64,000 bases of DNA. Source: Parasediminibacterium sp051861445 (GTDB lineage: Bacteria; Bacteroidota; Bacteroidia; Chitinophagales; Chitinophagaceae). Positions 18,501 through 26,635 of the stretch are shown here, piece by piece (the first letter of the stretch is position 1; each line of letters opens with the position of its first letter). The notes under the pieces are model-generated. The model did no database searches and was not told the DNA's origin. It saw only the letters and a list, made by a program, of their open reading frames with translations. Location of the stretch: contig JBHYCS010000022.1 in the NCBI GenBank assembly GCA_051861445.1, forward strand, positions 1 through 64,000, in the 5' to 3' direction. The position numbers were made by a program, and so were the translations under genes.

Positions 18501-18698
18501 ATCATAAACTTCAAAAAAAGTAGTACCAGTGATACTACCACCTGTTACATTATGACGCCCACGCATATCACCAGTTTGCTGAGCCAAAACATTCAAGTTA
18601 GCGACCAAAAAGAAAAGAAAAAATGAAGAAAAAATGAAGAAAAATGAAGATTGAAAAACATGATAATTAACCCCAAAAGAAAGGTAGATTTTTTTCAT
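15585..18698 (-). CDS. Giant T9SS-sorted surface protein
   Basis: About 1037 residues when started at the ATG at 18698, which opens a signal peptide ending at 'NVLAQQ'. The frame also has an ATG at 18773, but that would put 25 residues ahead of the signal. Residues of about 100-600 are Thr/Asn/Gly-rich beta repeats ('TITAEGSGYISMPGITI', 'VSITNGGAGYTTAP'). Then comes a region with 'RFLSHPFST', 'GWNLVGNPYPSNV' and 'SKGDNRFELLVEAT', followed by a T9SS sorting tail ('KVFNQSGQFV' to 'GMYFLEVRNG'). The region from 'GWNLVGNPYPS' onwards is homologous to that of the protein at 61.7 kb. Both are followed by PID-CTERM-like peptides. Function unknown. Confidence 0.85.
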   Translation of the reverse strand: MKKIYLSFGVNYHVFQSSFFFIFSSFFLFFLVANLNVLAQQTGDMRGRHNVTGGSITGTTFFEVYDASTGRWSGTSSNPSNLTAGQTFTVRDGVTQTCNGALTFVCKMVIGEGNAAAGVATINGSGVVTGITVTDPGKLIVNPFITFVGSSTTLATASVSSFKISGYEITNTGSGYTIANVRIGNVWTATTAYTLNTQVNSGGNLYTCTTAGTSGTIAPTGTGSGITDGTAVWSYAGIAATATATIGTNTITNATGAITALTITAEGSGYISMPGITITGDGTSATANARLGVLSVSITNGGAGYTTAPMVYFGSVFQVGNNTTTRTVNMNGGLEFKKGAGLFTGGVNETLNISGDLTVASPVFAYTPQTTSNVSTAINFTKSGTSIIDGQGSITFRNTSVSANTILKVNATAKFAGTVSLNSTGTIDATQGIIEYITYTQTPVAQTIANNTFVSSKIKALTINNTSGVTINQAIEIDSLLKVSTGTFTVGANLKINDNASGNIGATGILNITTGATNFNSRSVLLESNVSGTASIATIAGTLSNANNVTIQKFIAGGGSSSIAGPANSKRGFRFLSHPFSTSVSLTSLMVDGGVDITGVGGVVNRFSVNTGSNNPSAFRFVNADITENTVNGIANGWVAYTSGIDSGTNGTSLSANRIEQYKGLRILYRGSKGTGLDGNNYTVGNASIGFTGNLNIGTQIIPLQYNTTASSGWNLVGNPYPSNVNMALLDATRRTNIEGSGFYVWNPTAATRGAYETVAWESAYILPSYASFFVQTNATGASLEFRETDKVSTAATQALFSQYNKSIQIQLNSGSIVWDALHVRLNAAATDAKEQLDAVKFANPDIDWYTISSDTHKLAIDSRKSNSNLRIPVGIKCNTPLQLTATITNLPENDGIHSFYLKDKYLDKLIPLEKGTEYAFSVTVDNESKGDNRFELLVEATSGSAVNAPVDGLNDLWFKLKTNVISNSFDVLANNPSTQKFVVKVFNQSGQFVAQHYYSQTGNSQFSIPANQLPSGMYFLEVRNGNYNTILKAVKP

Positions 18699-18912
18699 AA
18701 AGCAGTATTTGTTTGTATTGGTGCGAATCGTTAATAACAACACAATTCTAGAATCAATAAAATAAATAATCATCCTGCCCTATCCTGTTTTGTATTGAAA
18801 TTAATTTTTTTAAATGTTATTTGCACACTTAAATAGTACACTTTCCTCTGTTTCATTAAATCTAAAAATTTATCGAATTAGCATTACCAACCTTATACAC
18901 AAACAGTCATTT

Positions 18913-19857
18913 ATGAAAACAAAAACAATTGCATTTCTAATTTTTGTATTCGCTTTTCAGATAATAACAAACGCACAAAAAAAAGAGGTTTTTATATTTT
19001 GCTATTTCAAAGGAAAAAGCAATGATGGATTGCATTTAGCTTATAGCATAGACGGCTACAAATGGACGGCATTAAACAATGACAAAAGCTTTTTAAAACC
19101 AACTGCTGGTAATGATAAACTAATGAGAGACCCTAATATTGTTGAAGCTGAAGATGGAAAGTTTCATATGGTTTGGACATTAAGCTGGACAGAAAAAAGT
19201 ATTGGTTATGCATCTTCATACGACCTTATTCATTGGAGTGAACAAAAAGAAATTCCTGTTATGAAACATGAAGACGGAGCAAGAAATGCTTGGGCTCCTG
19301 AAATATTTTTTGACCAAAAGAAAAAAGAATATGTTATTTATTGGGCTAGTACCATAAAAGGTCGTTTTCCTAAAACAGATTCTACTGGCGACGCTGGCTA
19401 CAATCATAGAATGTACTATGTTACTACAAAAAATTTTATTAACTTTTCGCCTACAAAACTATTGTATGATAAAGGGTTTAATGTCATTGATGCGAGTATC
19501 CAAAAAATTGGCAATAAATACGTGATGTTTTTAAAAGATGAAACCAAAACACCGACAGAAAAAAATATTAGAATTGCAACAAGCAAATCGCTTTTGAAAA
19601 GATATTCTAAAGCAAGCAAACCCATAACAGGAAACTATTGGGCCGAAGGGCCAACGCCTGTACAAATTGGCGATGATTGGGTTGTTTATTTCGATAAATA
19701 TAGAGACCATCAATTCGGTGCTATCCGTTCAAAAGATTTAAAAGACTGGACAGACATTTCCAATGAAATTCAATTACCAAAAGGCATTCGTCATGGTTCA
19801 ATTTTTAAAGTATCAGTTAGTATTTTAGAGAAATTAAAAGCATATAGTAGTGAATAA
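18913..19857 (+). CDS. GH43-like glycoside hydrolase, secreted
   Basis: The 314-residue product from the ATG at 18913 begins with a signal peptide ending at 'ITNAQ'; the ATG at 18814 would precede the signal. It has the five-bladed propeller pattern of family 43 and all three carboxylate motifs: 'RDPNI' (base), 'VIDASI' (pKa modulator) and 'AEGPTP' (acid). 'GYASSYDLIHW', 'NAWAPEIFFD' and 'GAIRSKDLKDW' are blade motifs. GH43 enzymes usually release arabinose, xylose or galactose from side chains. Placed directly upstream of PL4 and PL11 lyases, this one probably trims arabinan or galactan side chains of rhamnogalacturonan I, which is an inference. It has no T9SS tail, so it is probably periplasmic. 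Confidence 0.83.
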   Translation: MKTKTIAFLIFVFAFQIITNAQKKEVFIFCYFKGKSNDGLHLAYSIDGYKWTALNNDKSFLKPTAGNDKLMRDPNIVEAEDGKFHMVWTLSWTEKSIGYASSYDLIHWSEQKEIPVMKHEDGARNAWAPEIFFDQKKKEYVIYWASTIKGRFPKTDSTGDAGYNHRMYYVTTKNFINFSPTKLLYDKGFNVIDASIQKIGNKYVMFLKDETKTPTEKNIRIATSKSLLKRYSKASKPITGNYWAEGPTPVQIGDDWVVYFDKYRDHQFGAIRSKDLKDWTDISNEIQLPKGIRHGSIFKVSVSILEKLKAYSSE

Positions 19858-19970
19858 ATAATTGCTTCACACAAAGCTATTTTTCCTACTACATATTAAT
19901 CATAGCAGGATACAACAGGATGGACGCACAATTCGATGCGTTTAATTTAGCAAAAAATACCGATTGCTGT

Positions 19971-22900
19971 ATGTCCATTTCTACCCGAAGAATTGTCTTT
20001 TTTCGTTGTGCTGTTTCTTTAATTTGCTTTTTACTTTTTCAGCAATCTCTACATTCTCAAGTTGTAACTTGGGTTGGCGGTACTAACAATAACTATTTTA
20101 CTGCAAGTAATTGGAGTCCATCTACCAATACTGCTGCGTTAGCACAAACCGAAACTTTATTAATTGGTGCAGGTAATCCCAATGAAATGGTACACAATGG
20201 AGGCAATGCGGCAAATAGCTACAGAGCTAACTTTTTGAATACAACATCAAATGCAAATATTACCGTAAATGGTATTTTATATTCTTGGAATAGCGATTCT
20301 TTAAATGGAAGAGTCACCCTAAATACGGGTGCAGATTTTAGTTGTAGAAATATTGGATATATTGGAAGAAACGGAAGTTGCACCATGACTATAAATGGTG
20401 GCAGATACAGCACTAGAAATGGATTAAACATTGGATTTGGTAATACTGGAAGCAATGCAACCATCCATCTTTTTGGAGGAAGTATTACCTCTGGAACAAC
20501 AATGAGTATTGCTAACGGAACTGGGTTATCAGCTAGAATAAATATTTCTGGAGGAGCCTTAATTGTTGGCTCAACACTTACCATTGGTACAAACGCAATT
20601 ATTACAATTACAGGCATTGGATACTTACAAATTGCTGGCGATAAAAGAACCCAAGTGAATGGATTAATGAGTGATGGTAGAATTACCACTTCACCCGGCA
20701 AAACATTAGCTGTTGTTTACAATGGAACAAATACGGTTGTTTCTATACCACAAAACCCAAATAGCTTAATTACTGAATACCCAGATACTGTGGTTTTAAG
20801 AACAAATCAATTGGTATGTGTACTTGAAAAAAGTACAGGCAATGTATTATCGTATAGATTTAAGGGTGTTGAAACTGTAGCTAATAAATCAACAGATGCT
20901 AAAAAGTACATGTATCATGATTTTACTACGTCTTATGGTTTTGAAACAATTTGGGGTTGTACTTATGAAGTAGTTGAAGACTCCGACACATTAGCACATA
21001 TAGTTTTTAAAAGACCTTACACACCTTCAATTGGTCATGTAACACCTTGTGATGCTGAATTACATTATGCCTTGAAGAAAAACGATATGGGTGTTTATGT
21101 ATACAGCAAGCTTGAACACAAACCCAATTATCCAAAATTTGACATGGGCAGTTGGAGACAAGTTTGGTGGATAGCAGCAAACAATGGAATTAATGTTGCA
21201 GAAAGAATTTACACCGATTCTTTAAGAAGTTGGGAAATGCCATCTGGAACAGATTATGCTAATGCCGATGCATCAGGAATAGCTGAAATAGTAAAATTAA
21301 CAAGCGGTGTTCGAGCTGGTAAATTTGATGGAAAATACCAGTATAGTCTTCGTTTTTGGGATCATCCTGTTTGGGGACATGCAAGTAATATTAATAACAT
21401 TGGACTTTGGTGTGTAAATCCAAATCTTGAATATTATAATGAAGGGCCAATGCATCAAGACCTCAATGCAGCAGCTGGAATTATTCACCAATGCATGAAT
21501 GGTGTTCATTATGGTGATGGTGGAATGATTGCAGATACATTAACAAGCTGGACAAAAGTGTATGGTCCTTATTTACTTTTATTAACAGATAAACCTACCG
21601 GCAACGAAAATTGGGCAGCTGCCAAAGAACGTCAACAGGTTGAGAAACAATTGTGGCCATACAAATGGGTAAAAGATACGATTGCCTATCCTCCTGCTAG
21701 TTTAAGAGGTTCAATTACAGGAAAATTTGTAGTTGTTGATAGTAAAAAGCCAAGTTTCACCGGTGCTTTTGCATGGGTTGGTGTAACCGATTTATCAGAC
21801 GGTGCAAGCAACTTTCAATTTGAAAGTAAACATTATCATTATTGGATTAAGTCTGATGCAAATGGGAATTTTACTATTCCAAATGTTCGTGCTGGCACTT
21901 ATTCTTTATTTGCTTTTGTAGATGGCATGGTGGGTGAATATAGACTAAACAATGTAACTGTTTCAGAAGGTAACTTAACCAACTTAGGAACACTAACTAA
22001 AACAGTAGATAGAAGTTATGGCGATATTATTTGGGAAATTGGAATTGCTAATAGAAGATCAAACGAATACAAACTCGGCAACTTTGATTATTGTGAAGGA
22101 TTTGTAGAGCGAAAATTCAGAGATTCTTTTCCAAACCCAATTGAGTATGCAACTGCTTCAAACAACTGGAGTACAGTATTAAATTATGCTCATACCAAAT
22201 ACCCAACAACAACTTTTGCACCTGGCGATTTGTGGAAATGGAGACTCAATTTTACGCTACCAACAGGTTTTAATACTTCTGGAAATGCTAGGTTAACCAT
22301 TGCCTATTCAAGCAACGACCATGCTCAACAGTGGATTTATGTAAATAACGAAAACAGTTTGTTTACTAGTTATTATCCTGATAATGGTGACGGCAATGCT
22401 TTTATTCGTCAAGCCAATTATGCCAAATACGCTTATAAAGAAGTATTCATTCCGATGAATAGATTTGTTGCTGGTAACAATACCATTACGTTAGCAATGC
22501 CTTCTAATTCATTATGGGTAAGCCATTTAATGTATGATTACATTAGTTTAGAAGCAAATGTTCCTACAACACTGGCTGTTACATTTACCCAATTTAGTGC
22601 TACAAAAAAAGAGAATACGGCTGTTTTACAATGGTCTACTACTTCTGAAAGAAATAGTAATTATTTCATCGTTCAAAAAAGTGAAGATGGAACAAATTTT
22701 AGAGATCTTGGAATGGTAAAAAGCAACAACAACGCTAACAGCATTAATAACTATTCTTTTACAGATTATACACTTACCACAGGTAAACAATATTACAGAA
22801 TAGTTGAAGTAGATAAAAGCAATCAAAAAACTTATTCGAACGTTCAACAATTACAAGTTAATTCTGCTAAGGCTATATCTATTTTCCCAAATCCAGCTCA

Positions 22901-23102
22901 AAACAGTGTTGTTATAGAGCAACTTACAACTCCTATTCAATCTATTGAAATTATAGATGCAGTGGGTAAAGTTTTCATCAAAAAACTGAATATTCGTTCC
23001 AATAAAGTAGTCATCAACATTGAGTCTTTATCAAAAGGAGCCTACTTTTTAAGAATCAATGATGGCAAGTCAACTTCTATTCACCCCTTACAAAAACAAT
23101 AG
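19971..23102 (+). CDS. PL4 rhamnogalacturonan lyase with T9SS sorting tail
   Basis: A 1043-residue exported lyase; the ATG at 19971 is preferred over 19920 because the signal peptide ('FQQSLHSQ') follows it closely. Residues of about 30-240 form a short beta-solenoid or adhesin-like module ('WVGGTNNNYFTASNWSP'). The PL4 body follows with 'YMYHDFTTSYGFETIWG', 'MGSWRQVWWIAANNG', 'LRFWDHPVWGHA' and 'NEGPMHQDLNAAAG'. Then come the FnIII-like domain ('GKFVVVD...', 'GTYSLFAFVDGMVGEY') and the C-terminal carbohydrate-binding jelly roll ('APGDLWKWRLNF'). A fibronectin-like segment and a T9SS tail ('SIFPNPAQNSVVIEQL') finish it. PL4 cleaves the Rha-GalA backbone of rhamnogalacturonan I by beta-elimination. 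The N-terminal module is an addition to the usual PL4 architecture. Confidence 0.9.
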   Translation: MSISTRRIVFFRCAVSLICFLLFQQSLHSQVVTWVGGTNNNYFTASNWSPSTNTAALAQTETLLIGAGNPNEMVHNGGNAANSYRANFLNTTSNANITVNGILYSWNSDSLNGRVTLNTGADFSCRNIGYIGRNGSCTMTINGGRYSTRNGLNIGFGNTGSNATIHLFGGSITSGTTMSIANGTGLSARINISGGALIVGSTLTIGTNAIITITGIGYLQIAGDKRTQVNGLMSDGRITTSPGKTLAVVYNGTNTVVSIPQNPNSLITEYPDTVVLRTNQLVCVLEKSTGNVLSYRFKGVETVANKSTDAKKYMYHDFTTSYGFETIWGCTYEVVEDSDTLAHIVFKRPYTPSIGHVTPCDAELHYALKKNDMGVYVYSKLEHKPNYPKFDMGSWRQVWWIAANNGINVAERIYTDSLRSWEMPSGTDYANADASGIAEIVKLTSGVRAGKFDGKYQYSLRFWDHPVWGHASNINNIGLWCVNPNLEYYNEGPMHQDLNAAAGIIHQCMNGVHYGDGGMIADTLTSWTKVYGPYLLLLTDKPTGNENWAAAKERQQVEKQLWPYKWVKDTIAYPPASLRGSITGKFVVVDSKKPSFTGAFAWVGVTDLSDGASNFQFESKHYHYWIKSDANGNFTIPNVRAGTYSLFAFVDGMVGEYRLNNVTVSEGNLTNLGTLTKTVDRSYGDIIWEIGIANRRSNEYKLGNFDYCEGFVERKFRDSFPNPIEYATASNNWSTVLNYAHTKYPTTTFAPGDLWKWRLNFTLPTGFNTSGNARLTIAYSSNDHAQQWIYVNNENSLFTSYYPDNGDGNAFIRQANYAKYAYKEVFIPMNRFVAGNNTITLAMPSNSLWVSHLMYDYISLEANVPTTLAVTFTQFSATKKENTAVLQWSTTSERNSNYFIVQKSEDGTNFRDLGMVKSNNNANSINNYSFTDYTLTTGKQYYRIVEVDKSNQKTYSNVQQLQVNSAKAISIFPNPAQNSVVIEQLTTPIQSIEIIDAVGKVFIKKLNIRSNKVVINIESLSKGAYFLRINDGKSTSIHPLQKQ

Positions 23103-23147
23103 TACTAGTATTTGTTTTAATACCATTTAATATTATATACATACATT

Positions 23148-25553
23148 ATGAAAAAGAAAAATTACTTGTACTTTCTGATGATGTTTTTAATTGTGCAACA
23201 AAATTTTGCACAACGAAAAATGGAAAATTTGGATAGAGCAGTTGTAGCCGTAAGAACATCTTCTTCACAAGTATATATTGGTTGGAAAATGTTGGGCACA
23301 GACCCTGATAATATTGCTTTTAATGTGTACAGAGGCAATACAAAAATTAATGCTACACCTATTACAGCTACAACAAATATTGTAGATAATGCAACAACTA
23401 ACGAAACTTATACCGTAAAACCTGTTATAGGAAATGTTGAATTTTCAGCGTCTTTACCAGCAAATGTTTGGTCCAAACAATTTTTAGAAATCCCATTACA
23501 ACAACCTCCTGGCGGAACTTCTCCTGGAAATAGTGCCTACACTTATGATGCAAATGATGCTAGTGTGGGTGATGTAGATGGTGATGGTGTTTATGAAATT
23601 ATTTTAAAATGGGAACCAACAAACGCAAAGGACAACTCTCAAGGTGGATATACTGGCAATGTAATTTTTGATTGCTACAAAATGAATGGAACAAGACTTT
23701 GGAGAATTGACTTGGGAAGAAATATTAGAGCCGGTGCACATTACACTCAATTTTTAGTGTACGATTTTGACAGCGATGGAAAAGCTGAATTGGTTTGCAA
23801 AACATCTGATGGAACTGTAGATGGATTAGGAGTAACAATTGGTAATCCATTAGCAGATTACAGAAATAGCAGTGGTTATGTTTTAACAGGTAGTGAATAT
23901 TTAACTGTTTTTGATGGTTTAACTGGTGCTGCTGTTCATACCACTTCTTATATTCCTGTTAGAGGAACAGTAAGTAATTGGGGCGATAATTATGGAAATA
24001 GAGTTGATAGATTTACGGCAACAGTTGCTTATTGCGATGGCATTAATCCAAGCATAGTAATGGGTAGAGGTTATTATACGAGAATGGTAAGAGCAGCTTG
24101 GGATTACAAAAACAAACAATTGGTTCATCGTTGGACTTTTGATAGTAATACTTCTGGTAACGGTGCTCATTATGGACAAGGCAATCATCAATTAATGGGT
24201 GCAGATTTAAACTTCGATGGCATTGATGAAATTACAAGTGGCTCAAGTGCTATTAATGGTAATGGAACAAGGTTATTTGCCAATGGTTTAGGGCATGGAG
24301 ATGCGATGCATATTAGCGATATTAACCCTGACAGACCAGGATTGGAAGTTTGGCAATGCTTAGAAGATCAAAGTAGTTATGGCACAAATGGTTTGGTTTT
24401 AAGAGATGCTGTTACAGGAACTGTTTTATGGGGCGTTCCTACAACTGGAGATATTGGCAGGGCTTTATCTGCCGATATTGACCCTCGGTATAAAGGCTAT
24501 GAATGCTGGGGTTCTGCAGGAAATTTATATACAGCCACTGGTGTGCAAATAGCAACTACAAAACCAACATTTAACCATGCAGTTTGGTGGGATGCTGATT
24601 TGCAAAGAGAACTATTAGACGGCACAAAACTTGAAAAATGGAATCCTTCTACCAATAGTTTAAACAGATTAATTACATTGTATCAATCTCAATGGGGCAG
24701 TGCAGATGATAATAATGGTACAAAAGCAAACCCATGTTTAACAGCAGATTTATTTGGTGATTGGAGAGAAGAAATTTTATTACGCAGTTTCGATAATCAA
24801 AAATTATTATTATACACAACTACTATCCCTTCTACCAATAGAATATATACATTAATGCATGACCCCAACTATAGGTTGGCGGTTAGCTGGCAAAATGTGG
24901 CTTATAACCAACCTCCACACACAGGTTTTTATTTAGGTGAAGGAATGAGTACACCACCAAAACCCAATATTACCTTAGTAAATGGCGTTAGCTTATTGCC
25001 TATTCAATTGAATCAATTTTCTGCAACCAAACAGCAAAATAAAGTTGTTTTAAAATGGAGTACTGCAAACGAATTGAATGGAAAGCATTTTGTGGTAGAA
25101 AAAAGTAAAGATGGCATTCATTTTACAGAACTATCTGTTGTAAAAGCAATAGGTAATAGCAATACACCTCAGTTTTATGAATCAATTGACGCATCACCTT
25201 TTGATGGAATAAATTATTATAGATTAAAAATCGTTTCTACCGATGCTGCCACTACATATAGCAATATTCAATCTGTAAAAGTTGAAGCTTTTGCATTCGA
25301 AATCAATAAAATTAGTCCTAACCCATTTAAAACAGAAGTAAGCTTATCTGTTTATTCTTCAAAAGCAGATGAATTACAAATTCTTGTTTCTGATAATAGT
25401 GGAAAAAAACTCCTTTCTAAATTAGAGAGTTTAAAACAAGGACAACAAACTATTGCTATTACAGAAATGGCTAACCTACAAAAAGGCAACTATTTCATTA
25501 CCTTTTTAAAAAATAATGAGGTGGTTGCCAATCAACAATTGGTGAAGTTATAA
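23148..25553 (+). CDS. PL11 rhamnogalacturonan lyase with T9SS sorting tail
   Basis: An 801-residue exported enzyme with a signal peptide ending at 'QQNFAQ'. Residues of about 22-110 form the N-terminal beta-sandwich ('ENLDRAVVAVRTSS', 'FNVYRGNTKIN'). The eight-bladed propeller follows with calcium-binding Asp loops 'VGDVDGDGVYE', 'YDFDSDGKAEL' and 'DLNFDGIDEI', plus 'GHGDAMHISDINP' and 'TADLFGDWREEIL'. These match YesW/YesX-type PL11, which cleaves rhamnogalacturonan I. The last 150 residues are a fibronectin-like segment and a T9SS sorting domain ('ISPNPFKTEVSLSV'). It follows the PL4 gene by 45 nt in the same orientation, so the two lyases are probably co-expressed. The stop overlaps the end of the convergent ABC gene by 6 bp. 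Confidence 0.93.
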   Translation: MKKKNYLYFLMMFLIVQQNFAQRKMENLDRAVVAVRTSSSQVYIGWKMLGTDPDNIAFNVYRGNTKINATPITATTNIVDNATTNETYTVKPVIGNVEFSASLPANVWSKQFLEIPLQQPPGGTSPGNSAYTYDANDASVGDVDGDGVYEIILKWEPTNAKDNSQGGYTGNVIFDCYKMNGTRLWRIDLGRNIRAGAHYTQFLVYDFDSDGKAELVCKTSDGTVDGLGVTIGNPLADYRNSSGYVLTGSEYLTVFDGLTGAAVHTTSYIPVRGTVSNWGDNYGNRVDRFTATVAYCDGINPSIVMGRGYYTRMVRAAWDYKNKQLVHRWTFDSNTSGNGAHYGQGNHQLMGADLNFDGIDEITSGSSAINGNGTRLFANGLGHGDAMHISDINPDRPGLEVWQCLEDQSSYGTNGLVLRDAVTGTVLWGVPTTGDIGRALSADIDPRYKGYECWGSAGNLYTATGVQIATTKPTFNHAVWWDADLQRELLDGTKLEKWNPSTNSLNRLITLYQSQWGSADDNNGTKANPCLTADLFGDWREEILLRSFDNQKLLLYTTTIPSTNRIYTLMHDPNYRLAVSWQNVAYNQPPHTGFYLGEGMSTPPKPNITLVNGVSLLPIQLNQFSATKQQNKVVLKWSTANELNGKHFVVEKSKDGIHFTELSVVKAIGNSNTPQFYESIDASPFDGINYYRLKIVSTDAATTYSNIQSVKVEAFAFEINKISPNPFKTEVSLSVYSSKADELQILVSDNSGKKLLSKLESLKQGQQTIAITEMANLQKGNYFITFLKNNEVVANQQLVKL

Positions 25554-26522
25554 ACTAGAAATTTCAAGTGCAACCCTATCTCCTATTTTTATATTTCTAG
25601 CTTGTGTTTGAATATTTACTAACGTGCCTGTTGGTATATGTAAAACAGCAATTACTTGATAGCTGCCAAAGTATTGAATACTTTGTACAACGGCTTCATT
25701 AGAACTCTCATTTGCATTCAAAAGTATAAAATCATCAGGCCGAATAAACAGTTGATTGTCTAATTCATGCCATTTTTTTTCTACACTAAAAAAAGAAGAA
25801 AACGATTTAGGTAACAATTGAAAACTACCCAACAAACCTGCAACATAAGCGTTTATTGGATAGCGATAAAGATAAGCCGGCGTTTGCTCTTGTACAATGG
25901 TTCCGTTTTGCATCACCAACATGTAATCGGCCCATGAAAGTATATCTAAAGGATCATGAGCTATTAAAATAATAGATATATCAAATTCATTAGCCACGGC
26001 TTCTAATATTCGTTTAAGCGATTGTTTATGAATAGCATCAAAATTTGAAAACGGCTCGTCAAGTAACAATAACTTAGGAGCAGTTAATAAAAGTCTAGCA
26101 AGTGCAATGCGTTGCTTTTCTCCACCAGAAAGCTGATCTGTTCTGCGTTTCATTAAATGTTCAATATCACATAATGCGTATAGTTTACTAGCAGTTGCAT
26201 CGGTTAGTAAATTTGCATATGCCAATACTTGTTCAACACGTAAAAAATTAGGCAACTCAAAATATTGTGATAAATAAGCAATACCTGGATGACCAGGAAT
26301 TAACTTTTCATAAGGTCCTTGAACTCTAATGCCTTCAAAAAAAACGTTTCCAGCATCAGGTTGTTCTAATCCAGCTATGATTTTTAATAAAGTACTTTTT
26401 CCAGAACCTGTTTCACCTACAATAGCTAGATGTTGAAATTTTTGTTGGGCAAATTGAATATTGTGCAAGCCAAATTCATTCTGGCTATTTTTATGTATCG
26501 ATTGAACATTTAAAAACTCCAT
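25548..26522 (-). CDS. Orphan ABC transporter ATP-binding protein (PotA/FutC-like)
   Basis: A 324-residue ATPase with Walker A 'GETGSGKST' near residue 36, Q-loop 'AYLSQYFELP', signature 'LSGGEKQRIALARLL', Walker B 'LLLLDEPFSNFD' and H-loop 'LIAHDP'. After the cassette (about residue 230) comes a TOBE-like beta domain, as in ATPases of iron(III), spermidine or molybdate importers. The family works with a membrane permease and a binding protein, but no such gene is nearby, so its partner must be encoded elsewhere. It is transcribed divergently from the membrane ATPase gene across 113 bp. Substrate unknown. Confidence 0.87.
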   Translation of the reverse strand: MEFLNVQSIHKNSQNEFGLHNIQFAQQKFQHLAIVGETGSGKSTLLKIIAGLEQPDAGNVFFEGIRVQGPYEKLIPGHPGIAYLSQYFELPNFLRVEQVLAYANLLTDATASKLYALCDIEHLMKRRTDQLSGGEKQRIALARLLLTAPKLLLLDEPFSNFDAIHKQSLKRILEAVANEFDISIILIAHDPLDILSWADYMLVMQNGTIVQEQTPAYLYRYPINAYVAGLLGSFQLLPKSFSSFFSVEKKWHELDNQLFIRPDDFILLNANESSNEAVVQSIQYFGSYQVIAVLHIPTGTLVNIQTQARNIKIGDRVALEISSL

Positions 26523-26635
26523 ATTATACGAAGATAATTGATGAACAATAGATTGGCTGCAATAACACTATAATTTTTGAAATGCAATAATTTAAAAAAC
26601 TATACTATTTTTAAAAGAATTATCAATCGATTGTA

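Noticed and set aside
20219..20701. A 160-codon minus-strand frame opposite the PL4 gene
   Set aside because: It is the antisense shadow of a Gly/Asn/Thr-rich repeat region; its Pro/Val/Leu-rich translation is the expected reverse of those codons.
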